In this document: positions 7,751 to 16,511 of the stretch, piece by piece
Position numbering within the stretch: the stretch's first letter is position 1
Layout: the number at the start of each line of letters is the position of its first letter
Notes under the pieces: model-generated
Seen by the model: the letters and a program-made list of their open reading frames with translations, nothing else
What the model was told of the DNA's origin: nothing
The model's database searches: none
Assembly: GCA_022803075.1 (NCBI GenBank)
Contig: JAFFTF010000008.1
Location: 133,111-174,561, forward strand
Source of the DNA: Micrococcales bacterium 31B
GTDB taxonomy: Bacteria > Actinomycetota > Actinomycetes > Actinomycetales > Dermabacteraceae
Reading direction: 5' to 3'
DNA length: 41,451 bases
Program-made: the position numbers and the translations under genes

Positions 7751-10700
7751 CTAGTTCGCGGGCGGCTGCTCGCAGTCGAGCACGGGGCGCGGGCTGGGCT
7801 CGAAGCCCCGCACGGGCTCCCCACCCTGGCCGAACACCCGCATCTCGGCGGCCGCCGCGAACGGCTGCCCGTTAAGAGCGCTGAGCGCGGTGAACCGCAC
7901 GTGGGTGGCCTTGACGGAGCCGAAGTCGATTGCCTGCAGGTCGGGCGAATCCACCAGGCTGCCGCGCGCCACCTCTCTCCACGTTTCACCGTCCGCCGAT
8001 ACCTCCACCACGTAATCCTTGACCCGGCCGTTCGGCCCGCCCGACTGGCGGCCCAAGAACCCGAAACCGTCAACCGTCGCCTCGGCCCCGAGATCGAGCA
8101 TGACCCAGTGCGGGTACGGATCGGTCGCGTTCGTGTAGTCGGTGTGCCAGATGGTGCCCGGGTTGGAGTCGAGCACGTTGGCCACCGGCCCCTCGGCGCC
8201 GCCCGGGTTTTCGCTGTCGGCGGTGGCCTTCATGAGGCTCGGTAGCAGGGTCGCGCGGTCGCTCACGCTCGCCGCGATTCCCGTGCTCACGCTCTTGTCG
8301 ACGCAGCGTTGATAGTAGGACGCCACGGCGGACACGTTGGCAGGCTCGGCCCCCGCTGGCGCGGTCACGAGCCAACTCGTCGTCACCGTCTCGCCGGGAT
8401 CCACGCTGTCGAACACGTTGCCGTTCTCGGCCGCCACCTCGAGCTTCCAGTCGGCGGGCACCCCGTCGAGGCCGATGTGTGCGATCTGCACGGGCTCGGT
8501 CTCGTGGTTGGTGAAGCTCGTGGTGAACTCGGTCTGCGCGTCCGGGTTCAGCGCTACCGTGCCCGGCGCGACAATCGTGGCGCACGCCGCGGAGGTGGTG
8601 CTCTCGCCTAGGTCAACGATCTTCACGTTATCGAGCACGAAGTCGGCCCCGCCCGAGCCGCCCGTGCGGCGCAGGCCCACCCAGGTGTCTCCGCAGCCCG
8701 CCACGAACTCCTGGTTGAACCGCGTGGTGGTGAGCGCCTGCGGTATCGGGGTCGTGATGCGGTCGGTCGATGTGACGATGCCTGGCTGCTTGCCCCGGCC
8801 AACGCTCAACTGGTCGGCGCCCGTGATCCACGCATACTCACCCACGAGACTGTTCTGGTAGTCGAAGCTCACCGAGTAGCGATGCCCGTCGATGAACTGC
8901 GCCGTGGCGGGCACGGTGCGATAGACGAGGCCGCCGTTCTCTTCGTGCGCCTTGAGCGAGGCGTTGCCGTCGAGCACATCGTCGATGGCCTGGCCCGCGA
9001 GCGTGCCCGCGTTGAAGGGAGAATGCGTGTTCTTCCAGGCCTGCTGCGAGTACGGCGCGTGCAGGATGCTGATCGAAGTACGCGGGTCGGTGGCCCCGCC
9101 CGCGTCGCCCTTCACGAAGATGCCCCAGCCAGGCTGGTTGCCCTCGAAATCTGCCGACGCCACCACCCCGGCGTCCACGGGGGTGGTCGTGTCGGCCATG
9201 ACCCGCGCGTCGTCGAGGGTGATGATGGCGTCGCCTGCGGCGGCTCCGATGCTGACGGTGGCGCCACCGCTCGCATCGGCCACGAAAGTGACGGAGGCGC
9301 GCTGCGAGAACGTGTCGCGCTTGGAGTCCGCGCCCACGAGGTTTCGCGCGGGGGTCGAGTCGAACGTGTTCTGCGTGCCGCCCGCGCCGAGCGTGACGGC
9401 CCGCTTGGAGCCCGCCTGAATCTCGACGTTCGCGCTGAACGAGTAGCGCTGCCCCGGCTGCAAGCCGCTCACCTTTTGCGAGAGGGTGGCGGGCCCCGCG
9501 CCGATCTGCGCCACGTTGTCACCCGTGGCCGCCCGCTCGAGGCTTACCGCGCCGTCGGGGTTCCATGCCGTCAGGGTGCCCGCGTTGAAACCGGGGTCGG
9601 TAAGGGGGCTGCCAGCGCCGTACGCGGCGTCCGGTAGCGGTGCCGGGGTGCCCGCGGGGGCCAGTACGTACGGGACGCCCGGGTCAGCCGTGAGCGTGAC
9701 CGCCCCGCCGGTTGCCTTCACGTCGGCCGCCTTGACGCGGCCCTGGTCGCCGAGGCGGTACAGGGTGAAGTCGGTGACGCCCGCGAACTGGCTGGTCAGG
9801 GTGAAGGCGTGGGCTCCGCCGGACTCCGAGAAGAAGTACATCTTGTCGGCGTGCAGCGGGCTCGTGGCCTCATTCGCCGTGGCGCTTTGCCACGGCAGCA
9901 GGTACGTGTCGCCCGTGAGCACGGGCACGCCGCCCATCGTGATGACGCGCTCGCCGTCGCGCATCTCGACGGCCACGCCGTCGGAGAGTTGCGCCGAGGC
10001 ACCGAAATTCCAGCTCTGCACCGTGAAGTGCTGCAAGAACTTGGTGGGTACGTTCGCGACCCACAGGTTGTTTGCGAACCGGTTCCAGTCGCTTTGGCCG
10101 GTCCAGCCCTCGAACTCCTTGATGTCGGCGCCGCCGAGCAGCGGGTCGACGTTCCACACGTCGCGGTCGCCGTTGGCGATGAAGCGCACGATGTTGGAGT
10201 TGATGCCCTTATTGGTCACGCCGCCGTAGTTCTTGTCGTTGGCCCAGTGCGACCAGGTTGAGGTGCCTTCGAACTTGTAGGCCCATTCGGTCGCGACCTC
10301 GAGGCCCATGCCGTAGAGCTGGTCTGCGAGGCCATCGGAGAGCCAACCGCTCGAATAGTAGGCGTCGACGTAGACGCCGCTGAGGTTTGGCGATTCGGCC
10401 TTCAGTTGCTCGAAGCGGTCGAGCACGAGGCCGCTGCCGAGGTCGTAGCGCTGGTCGATGTGGTAGGCCTGGTTGAGCCAGTTCCAGCCGTTGACCTGGC
10501 CCGCGACCATGCGGTCGGTGAAGCTCTTGGCCTGCGCGTACGCCTCGGTGGCGTTGACGTGCACCGCGACATCCGCATTGAACTCGGCTCCCTCGTCGAT
10601 GAGGGTGTTGAAGTCGTCGAGGCCTCCCGCGCGCGTGTTGATGTCACCGCCGAAGTCGGGGTGGCCCGAGTCGTGGCCCTCGCTCGCGTAGCCCTTCTCG

Positions 10701-11827
10701 AGCACCCACTGGCCCAGCCCGTCGGTGTTCATGGCAATGCGCTTGACGTTGTCGAGGGTCTTTATGAACGGGTTGGTGGCCTGGCTCGCGAAGTTGAAGG
10801 GGATGTGTTGCACCACCCGGTCGGCCACGCGGTCGCTGCCGAGCGGCTTGGGGGCATGGGCGCGGTAGGCGATGGCCCCGTCTTGCCAGTCGACGCCGCC
10901 GGTCTGGTTTGCGTCGGCGCTCAGTACGACGGTCGCGGCGGGGGTCTGGTAGGTCGCGACGCGCGCGTCGACGGCGCCCCGGGGCCGGTAGGTCCAGGTG
11001 CCCGCTGCGAGCGAGGCCGTTCGGGTGCCGTTCGCTGAGGCGCTGACCTGCGAGAACAGTCGCGCGTTCCAGTTGAGGTTGCTGTCCTGGGGGGCGTCCT
11101 CGGTGGCATTGGTGATGATGCCGCCCGCGAGTTGGCCGTTGGAGACGAAACCGTAGGGCGTGCCGACGGGAGCGGCGTCGGAGGGGGTGTCGGCCGCGAG
11201 CGCCACGAACTGGTCGGCGGTGGTGGTCGAATCGGTCGAGATCTTGGTGCGCGCGAGTTGCGCGCCGGCGTCTTTCGACGTCGCCGCGAGCAGGCCGTGG
11301 TGGGGTATGGCGATCTGGTTCACGGCGGGGTTGCCCGCGATTTTCGAGATGTAGTAGGTGAGGGTGTTGTCGGCGTTGACGACCAGCACCGAGGTGACGA
11401 CGAGGCCCGGCAGGTCGGCGAAGGTGGAGGTGTAGGTCGCGCGATTTCCGCCCGCCGAGACGTTGGTATGCGCCACGTGGTTCGTGCCGTTGATCGTGAA
11501 GGTGTTGAGCACCTGGGGCTGGCCCCACAGGGTGCGGCCCCCGAGCACGTACTGAATGACCTGCGGAAACTCGCGCGCGACCTGCACCTTGAGGCCTCCC
11601 ACGCCGCGTAGCACGATGGGCGTGGCGCGCTTGGCGCCGGGCGCCACGGGCGGCGGGGCGGGGTCGGCCAGGGCGGACGCTGCGGCGGCCGGGCTGGTTG
11701 CGAGGGTTTGGGCGAGCTGGGCGGACGCGCGCGTGGCGGCGCCGGGTGCTAGGGGCGCGGCAACGGCGGCCCCGAGGGTGAGGGCGCCGAGTAGGCGACG
11801 CCAGGCGGTCTTGGATCTGTGGTTCAT
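7751..11827 (-). CDS. Secreted endo-alpha-N-acetylgalactosaminidase, GH101
   Basis: A 1358-aa secreted glycosidase with a signal peptide of about 36 residues. The GH101 catalytic core spans about residues 70-720, with family blocks VDWQDGAIAYR (313-322), NFASQATNPF (345-354), ASEGHDSGHPD (381-391) and VHVNATEAY (422-430). The expected nucleophile is Asp488 in GVYVDAY and the acid/base is Glu514 in ATEW, matching Asp764 and Glu796 of the pneumococcal enzyme. GH101 enzymes release intact core-1 disaccharide (Gal-GalNAc) from Ser/Thr of mucins. After the core come two jelly-roll-like carbohydrate-binding regions (about 740-880 and 890-1075), a NEW3-like Ig region (about 1085-1165) and an F5/8 discoidin/CBM32 domain (about 1200-1332). 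There is no LPxTG or membrane anchor, so it is probably released. AGAGG precedes the ATG by about eight bases. Confidence 0.93.
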   Translation of the reverse strand: MNHRSKTAWRRLLGALTLGAAVAAPLAPGAATRASAQLAQTLATSPAAAASALADPAPPPVAPGAKRATPIVLRGVGGLKVQVAREFPQVIQYVLGGRTLWGQPQVLNTFTINGTNHVAHTNVSAGGNRATYTSTFADLPGLVVTSVLVVNADNTLTYYISKIAGNPAVNQIAIPHHGLLAATSKDAGAQLARTKISTDSTTTADQFVALAADTPSDAAPVGTPYGFVSNGQLAGGIITNATEDAPQDSNLNWNARLFSQVSASANGTRTASLAAGTWTYRPRGAVDARVATYQTPAATVVLSADANQTGGVDWQDGAIAYRAHAPKPLGSDRVADRVVQHIPFNFASQATNPFIKTLDNVKRIAMNTDGLGQWVLEKGYASEGHDSGHPDFGGDINTRAGGLDDFNTLIDEGAEFNADVAVHVNATEAYAQAKSFTDRMVAGQVNGWNWLNQAYHIDQRYDLGSGLVLDRFEQLKAESPNLSGVYVDAYYSSGWLSDGLADQLYGMGLEVATEWAYKFEGTSTWSHWANDKNYGGVTNKGINSNIVRFIANGDRDVWNVDPLLGGADIKEFEGWTGQSDWNRFANNLWVANVPTKFLQHFTVQSWNFGASAQLSDGVAVEMRDGERVITMGGVPVLTGDTYLLPWQSATANEATSPLHADKMYFFSESGGAHAFTLTSQFAGVTDFTLYRLGDQGRVKAADVKATGGAVTLTADPGVPYVLAPAGTPAPLPDAAYGAGSPLTDPGFNAGTLTAWNPDGAVSLERAATGDNVAQIGAGPATLSQKVSGLQPGQRYSFSANVEIQAGSKRAVTLGAGGTQNTFDSTPARNLVGADSKRDTFSQRASVTFVADASGGATVSIGAAAGDAIITLDDARVMADTTTPVDAGVVASADFEGNQPGWGIFVKGDAGGATDPRTSISILHAPYSQQAWKNTHSPFNAGTLAGQAIDDVLDGNASLKAHEENGGLVYRTVPATAQFIDGHRYSVSFDYQNSLVGEYAWITGADQLSVGRGKQPGIVTSTDRITTPIPQALTTTRFNQEFVAGCGDTWVGLRRTGGSGGADFVLDNVKIVDLGESTTSAACATIVAPGTVALNPDAQTEFTTSFTNHETEPVQIAHIGLDGVPADWKLEVAAENGNVFDSVDPGETVTTSWLVTAPAGAEPANVSAVASYYQRCVDKSVSTGIAASVSDRATLLPSLMKATADSENPGGAEGPVANVLDSNPGTIWHTDYTNATDPYPHWVMLDLGAEATVDGFGFLGRQSGGPNGRVKDYVVEVSADGETWREVARGSLVDSPDLQAIDFGSVKATHVRFTALSALNGQPFAAAAEMRVFGQGGEPVRGFEPSPRPVLDCEQPPAN

Positions 11828-12013
11828 GGTGGGACCTCTGCTCTGCGAAGGGTCAATGGTTCTCGTGGCGAACCCGGCGTGCCGATCGACTCCTGTGTCG
11901 TGCGGCCGCGGGCGGGAAGGCAGTCACTGCATGGGCGTGCGCGGACTGAGCGCGTCTGGACTGGGCGTGCCACGAATCTAGTAGGCGCTTTACCTGATAG
12001 CCCACACAACTCT

Positions 12014-12039
12014 CAAAATGTGCTTCAGGTCACATTTTG
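12014..12039. promoter_or_regulatory. Perfect 9-bp inverted repeat upstream of GH101
   Basis: CAAAATGTG (12014-12022) and CACATTTTG (12031-12039) form a perfect inverted repeat with an 8-base spacer, about 190 bp upstream of the GH101 start and 70 bp after the GntR gene. It is AT-rich in a GC-rich setting and lacks a T-tract, so an operator is more likely than a terminator. No regulator can be assigned. The rest of 11828-12108 shows no gene. Confidence 0.5.
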
Positions 12040-12108
12040 CGCGAATGGCGCCAGGCTCGGCGCGCGCCCCTCAACAACCCCTCAAGCACCCGCCGGAATC
12101 CGCGACCG

Positions 12109-12765
12109 TCACGCGAGGTCGACGAGGGCGTGCGACGTGCGCTCGAAGTGCTCGCGCAGCAGCCGCACAGCGAGTTCCGCATCGCGCCCGAGCGCGGCCT
12201 GTAGCAGTGCACTGTGCTCGGCGGCGACGTCGCGCCTGCGGTCGCGGGGCTGTGACCAGCGGCGGTACAGCTCGGCGGCGTCGCGCAGGGAGGCGGCCAT
12301 CGCGAGCAAACGGGGGCTGCCACAGCCCGAGATGAGCGCGGCGTGAAAGGCCCCGTGGGCGTGCTCCCACTCGTCCGAGACGCGGTGGGGGCCGTCGGCG
12401 GCGAGCAGGGGGGTGCGGTCGAGCACGTGGTGGGCCGCGACGAGTCGCGACTCCCAGTCGACGTCGCCCGCCTCGATGCAGTAGCGCAGGGCCAGGCCCT
12501 CGAGGTCGCAGCGCACGCGGGTGAGATCGTCGAGGTCGACCCGGCTCAGCGGGGTAACGCGGAACCCGATGCGGGGTTCGGAGCGCGCGAGGCCCTGTTC
12601 GACGAGGCGGGTCAGAGCTTCGCGCACGACCGCCACACTCGCGCCGTAGCGTGCGCAGAGGTCGGCAAACTTGAGCTTCTCGCCCGGCTCGTAGAGGCCC
12701 GCGAGGATGTCTGCCCGCAGGCGGGCATGCACGGCGTCGGTGTTGGCGCGTTCCTTGCTGGGCAT
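12109..12765 (-). CDS. GntR family regulator with FCD effector domain
   Basis: A 218-aa regulator with an N-terminal GntR winged helix (about residues 8-72, with VVREALTRLVEQGL as recognition region and GFRVTPL wing) and an all-helical FCD domain. In the FCD domain, Asp/His residues (DLDDLTRVR, HAHGAFHAAL and AEHSALLQA) line the usual metal/ligand pocket. FCD-type GntR proteins usually bind carboxylic or aromatic acids. It is divergent from the three-gene aromatic operon, its probable target. There is no Shine-Dalgarno; TAGCAT lies seven bases before ATG 12765, which suggests a leaderless mRNA and decided my start. An in-frame ATG at 12774 would add three residues. Confidence 0.88.
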   Translation of the reverse strand: MPSKERANTDAVHARLRADILAGLYEPGEKLKFADLCARYGASVAVVREALTRLVEQGLARSEPRIGFRVTPLSRVDLDDLTRVRCDLEGLALRYCIEAGDVDWESRLVAAHHVLDRTPLLAADGPHRVSDEWEHAHGAFHAALISGCGSPRLLAMAASLRDAAELYRRWSQPRDRRRDVAAEHSALLQAALGRDAELAVRLLREHFERTSHALVDLA

Positions 12766-12799
12766 GACGCACATGCTATCAGATTCGCAATTTCAGAAA

Positions 12800-12843
12800 A
12801 TATTCGAATATCTGTTGAATGTGCGTAGATGCGGGTGTAGGTT
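12800..12843 (+). promoter_or_regulatory. Promoter of the aromatic operon with adjacent GntR operator candidate
   Basis: TTGAAT (12815-12820) and TAGGTT (12838-12843) are 17 bases apart on the plus strand, upstream of the AAGGAGG site of the first operon gene. Just before the -35 lies the perfect 12-bp palindrome ATATTCGAATAT (12800-12811). It also falls in the promoter region of the divergent GntR gene, so one bound dimer could control both directions. Confidence 0.55.
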
Positions 12844-12877
12844 GAAGCCACCATCACACGCACAAGGAGGTGCCAGC

Positions 12878-13729
12878 ATGAGACTGGTCAACATTCAGGG
12901 TCGTCTCGCCATCCGCACGGCGGAGGGTGACATCGACATCGAGACCGCCAGCGACGGGGCGTTCCCCGCAGACCCCAGCCAGATCTTCGACCGGTGGAGC
13001 GAGTTCCACACGTGGGCCTCGGGCCTCGACGCCGCCGCGGCACAGCCAGCGCCGCACGCTCCCCGTAGCGCCCTCGGCCCCCTCGTCACCCGACCCCGGC
13101 AAATCTTCGCCATCGGCCTCAACTACCGCGCCCACGCCGCAGAATCCGGCCATGCCGTACCCGAACACCCGCCCACCTTCACCAAGTTCGCCTCCTCCCT
13201 GGCCGGCCCCGAATGCGACATCACCCTCCCCACCGGGGACATCGACTGGGAGGTTGAGCTCGTAGCCCTCATCGGCCGCGAGGCACGCAACGTCGACGAG
13301 GCCGACGCCTGGTCGTACATCGCGGGCCTCACCGTTGGTCAGGACATCTCGGAGCGTGCGGCGCAGCTCTCGGGCCCCGTGCCCCAGTTCAGCCTCGCGA
13401 AATCTCACGCGAACTTCGCGCCCATCGGCCCCGAACTCGTCACCCTCGACGAGATCGATAACCCGGACGACCTCGAACTCGGCTGCTCCATCAACGGCGA
13501 AACCGTGCAAGACGGCCGCACGTCACACCTGATCTTCCCCGTTCCCGAGCTCGTCGCCCGACTCTCGCGAGTCGTCACGCTCTACCCCGGCGACCTCATC
13601 TTCACGGGCACCCCCGCCGGTGTGGGCCTCGGTCGCAATCCGCAGCGCTACCTCACCGACGGAGACGTGCTCACCACCTACGTGCGCGGAGTGGGCGAAA
13701 TGCAGCACCGCTTCGTGGCGGCAAGTTAG
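12878..13729 (+). CDS. Fumarylacetoacetate hydrolase (FAH) fold hydrolase/hydratase
   Basis: A 283-aa FAH-superfamily enzyme that acts on the dienoate or keto-enol products of aromatic ring cleavage, as a C-C hydrolase, hydratase or decarboxylase. The metal ligands are visible as Glu125 and Glu127 in DWEVELVALIG and Asp156 in GQDISER. Other family marks are GLNYRAHAAE (80-89) and the C-terminal LIFTGTPAGVGLG (240-252). The start follows a strong AAGGAGG seven bases upstream; the open frame extends further 5-prime, but those codons overlap the promoter. It is the first gene of an operon with an extradiol dioxygenase (9 bp downstream) and a flavin hydroxylase. It probably takes the place of the usual alpha/beta-fold meta-cleavage hydrolase. 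The exact substrate is not readable. Confidence 0.88.
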   Translation: MRLVNIQGRLAIRTAEGDIDIETASDGAFPADPSQIFDRWSEFHTWASGLDAAAAQPAPHAPRSALGPLVTRPRQIFAIGLNYRAHAAESGHAVPEHPPTFTKFASSLAGPECDITLPTGDIDWEVELVALIGREARNVDEADAWSYIAGLTVGQDISERAAQLSGPVPQFSLAKSHANFAPIGPELVTLDEIDNPDDLELGCSINGETVQDGRTSHLIFPVPELVARLSRVVTLYPGDLIFTGTPAGVGLGRNPQRYLTDGDVLTTYVRGVGEMQHRFVAAS

Positions 13730-13738
13730 GAGACCGCC

Positions 13739-14662
13739 ATGGCCATGCACCGCCTGAACTACGTCACCATGGGCGTCCCCGATGTCGCCGCCACCGCCGC
13801 CTACTACGAAGAATTCGGCCTCACCCCCACCAGCGGAAACCGCTTCGCCACCGAAGACGGCGGCGAGCAACTGCGCATCGAGTACGCGCCCATGCGCCGC
13901 CTCGTCGAGCTCAGCATCGGCTGCGACGACCGCGACGACCTCGAACGCATCACCACCCGGCTCGCGGCCCGGGGCCTCACCGTCGAGCGCCAGCCCGACT
14001 CGCTCACCGTGACCGAGCCCGTCACGGGCGTACGCGCCATCGTCGAGGTCACCTCGCGGCTCGTGCAACCCGAAGTTCCCCCCACCCCCTACAACGGCCC
14101 CGGCCGCGTTGAACGCACCAGCCCGCGCGCCCCCGGCCTCGTTCGCGAGGGCCCCGTCAAGCCCAAGCGCCTCGGCCACGTGGTGCTCGGCACCACCGAC
14201 CTCGAAGCCACCTTCGGCTTCTTCGTCGAGGGCCTGGGCTTTCAACCCAGCGACTACATCGTCGGCCACGGAGCGTTCCTCCGCTGCTCCACCGACCACC
14301 ACAACGTGCTCGTCATGTCGGCGCCCGTCACCTTTTTGCACCACACCTCGTGGCAGGTAGAGGACGTCGACGAGATCGGTCGCGGCGCCATGCGCATGCT
14401 CGAAAACAACCCCGACCGCCACGTGTGGGGCCTCGGCCGCCACTACGCCGGCTCGAACTTCTTTTGGTACCTCAAAGACCCCGCCGGCAACTTCAGCGAG
14501 TACTACGCCGACATGGACTGCATCGTCGAGGGCCAGCTCTGGACGCCCGAGGACCTCGAAGGCGCGAAAGGCCTGTTTAGCTGGGGCCCGCCCCCGCCGG
14601 CCTCGTTCCTGAACCCCGAAGACCTCGCCGCTCACATGACCGGCGCCCACGACGCCGCCTAG
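13739..14662 (+). CDS. Extradiol ring-cleavage dioxygenase (VOC family, type I)
   Basis: A 307-aa two-domain vicinal-oxygen-chelate protein of the catechol 2,3-dioxygenase / BphC type. The C-terminal domain carries the iron-binding triad: His147 in LGHVVLG, His201 or His202 in FLHHTSW, and Glu254 in NFSEYYAD. The length (about 300 aa) and the active C-terminal/degenerate N-terminal domain arrangement are those of type I extradiol enzymes. It should cleave a catechol-like ring next to the hydroxyls using Fe(II) and O2. TAGGAGA overlaps the upstream stop codon and sets the ATG at 13739, so it is translationally close-coupled to the FAH gene. The flavin hydroxylase downstream likely makes its catechol substrate. 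Confidence 0.9.
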   Translation: MAMHRLNYVTMGVPDVAATAAYYEEFGLTPTSGNRFATEDGGEQLRIEYAPMRRLVELSIGCDDRDDLERITTRLAARGLTVERQPDSLTVTEPVTGVRAIVEVTSRLVQPEVPPTPYNGPGRVERTSPRAPGLVREGPVKPKRLGHVVLGTTDLEATFGFFVEGLGFQPSDYIVGHGAFLRCSTDHHNVLVMSAPVTFLHHTSWQVEDVDEIGRGAMRMLENNPDRHVWGLGRHYAGSNFFWYLKDPAGNFSEYYADMDCIVEGQLWTPEDLEGAKGLFSWGPPPPASFLNPEDLAAHMTGAHDAA

Positions 14663-14670
14663 GAGAGACC

Positions 14671-16440
14671 ATGAAAACTGTAGAAACCGATGTGCTTGTG
14701 GTCGGTGCGGGCCCCGCGGGTCTGACCGCCGCCCTGCTGCTGGCCACCTACGGCGTCCGCGCCCTCACCGTCACCAAGTACGGCGGCACGGCCAACTCGC
14801 CGCGCGCCCACATCACCAACCAACGCACGGTGGAGGTGTTTCGCGACCTCGGCATTGAAGAGAAGATCCGCGCCGTCGCGACCCCCAACTCGCTCATGGG
14901 CCACAACGTGTGGGCCACCAGCTTCGCGGGCGACGAGATCGCTCGGCTCATGACCTGGGGCTCGGGCATCGAACGGGGCGCCGACTACGCGCTCGCGAGC
15001 CCCAGCGAAATGTGCAACATTCCGCAGCACGTGATGGAGCCCGTGCTGCTCGACGCCGCTCTAGAGCGCGGCGCCGAGATTCGCTTCTCGACCGAGCTCA
15101 TCGACATCACTCAGGACGACGCGGACGTCACCGCCCTCGTGCGGCAGCGCGAGACGGGCGAGGAATACCTGGTGCGGGCGAAGTACGCGATCGGCGCCGA
15201 TGGGGGCCGCTCGCTCGTCGCCGAGCAGTGCGGGTTTACCCTGCAGGGCGAGATGGGCCTTGGCGCCGCGGTGAACGTGTGGCTCGAAGCCGACCTCACG
15301 ACATACACCGAGCACCGCCCCGGCACCCTGTACTGGATGAACCAGCCCGGCAACGATTACTGGGTGGGCTCGGGTACGTGGATCTGCGTCAAACCGTGGA
15401 CCGAGTGGGTACTGCTGTACATGTACGACCCGAGCGAAGGCGAACCCGACATGTCGGTCGAGGCCGTCACCGCCCGCGCACACGCGACGATCGGCGACGA
15501 TTCGGTGCCCGTCACCATCAAGGCCGTCAACACGTGGCAGATCAACCACGTGGTGGCCGAGCGCTACCGCAAGGGCCGCGTGTTTCTCGCGGGCGACGCC
15601 GCCCACCGGCACCCGCCCGCCAACGGCCTCGGCACCAATACCTCGGTGCAAGATTCGTTCAACCTCGCGTGGAAGCTGGCCTTCGTGCTGCGGGGCCTCG
15701 CGGGCGACGCCCTGCTCGACAGTTACGACGAAGAGCGGCAGCCCGTGGGGCGGCAGGTGGTCGATCGCGCGATGCAGAGCGTCGCCGACATGCTGCCGAT
15801 CAGCCAGGCGCTGGGGTTCGCGCCCGGCCAGAGCAGCGAGGACGGCTGGTCGAGCCTCGCCGAGTTGTTCTCTGCGACGCCCGCGGGCGAATCGCGGCGA
15901 GCGCAGCTGCGCGAGGCCGTACAGCTGCAGAACTACCAGTTCAACGCGCATGGCGTCGAAATGGGTCAGCGCTACGAATCCGGCGCCGTGGTCGCCGACG
16001 GCACCGACTGGCCCGTCTACACGCGCGATCGCGAGCTCTACTACCACCCCACCACGCACCCTGGCGCCGCGCTCCCGCACGCGTGGGTGCAACGCGGCAC
16101 CGAGCGAGTTTCGACCCTTGACCTGGTCGGACGCGGCCGGTTCACCCTACTCGTCGGCCCCGCCGACGCCGGGTGGGCCGACGCGGGGGCCGACCTCGCG
16201 CGCGAACTCGACCTGCCCCTCGACGTGGTGGCGGTGGGCGCGCGCTGCTCCGCCGACGACGTATACGGCGAGTGGGCGGAGCGGCGCGAGATCAGCGATG
16301 CGGGGGCGCTGCTCGTGCGCCCGGACCGGCACATCGCATGGCGCGCTCTCGCGGGGGCCGATGACCCGCGAGCGGCCCTGCGCGACGCGCTCGCGCAGGC
16401 GCTCGTGCAGCCCCAGTTCGCCGAACTACAGGGCGCATAG
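14671..16440 (+). CDS. FAD-dependent aromatic hydroxylase (phenol hydroxylase / TfdB / MhpA type)
   Basis: A 589-aa class A flavoprotein monooxygenase. It has GAGPAG at residues 12-17 (dinucleotide fold), GADGGRS (175-181, the DG motif) and GRVFLAGDAAHRHPP (302-316, the GD motif), followed by GLGTNTSVQDSFNLAWKL. A thioredoxin-like C-terminal domain (about 490-585) is typical of the 550-650 aa phenol hydroxylase group rather than of 400-aa p-hydroxybenzoate hydroxylases. It would use NAD(P)H and O2 to hydroxylate a phenolic ring. It starts nine bases after the dioxygenase stop with TAGGAGA as ribosome site and closes the operon. The substrate is unknown. Confidence 0.9.
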   Translation: MKTVETDVLVVGAGPAGLTAALLLATYGVRALTVTKYGGTANSPRAHITNQRTVEVFRDLGIEEKIRAVATPNSLMGHNVWATSFAGDEIARLMTWGSGIERGADYALASPSEMCNIPQHVMEPVLLDAALERGAEIRFSTELIDITQDDADVTALVRQRETGEEYLVRAKYAIGADGGRSLVAEQCGFTLQGEMGLGAAVNVWLEADLTTYTEHRPGTLYWMNQPGNDYWVGSGTWICVKPWTEWVLLYMYDPSEGEPDMSVEAVTARAHATIGDDSVPVTIKAVNTWQINHVVAERYRKGRVFLAGDAAHRHPPANGLGTNTSVQDSFNLAWKLAFVLRGLAGDALLDSYDEERQPVGRQVVDRAMQSVADMLPISQALGFAPGQSSEDGWSSLAELFSATPAGESRRAQLREAVQLQNYQFNAHGVEMGQRYESGAVVADGTDWPVYTRDRELYYHPTTHPGAALPHAWVQRGTERVSTLDLVGRGRFTLLVGPADAGWADAGADLARELDLPLDVVAVGARCSADDVYGEWAERREISDAGALLVRPDRHIAWRALAGADDPRAALRDALAQALVQPQFAELQGA

Positions 16441-16467
16441 CCGTGCGGTAGCGATATTCTGCGGACG

Positions 16468-16499
16468 CGCGGGTCGGCCCCTTGGCGGGTCGGCCCGCG
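16468..16499. terminator. Terminator between the aromatic operon and cholesterol oxidase
   Basis: The arms CGCGGGTCGGCCC (16468-16480) and GGGTCGGCCCGCG (16487-16499) can form a 13-bp RNA stem with two G-U pairs and a 6-base loop, followed by TTTCC. It lies between convergent genes. Its left edge GGACGCGCGGGT matches a GC-rich word repeated in other intergenic gaps of this window. Confidence 0.65.
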
Positions 16500-16511
16500 T
16501 TTCCGTTGCGG

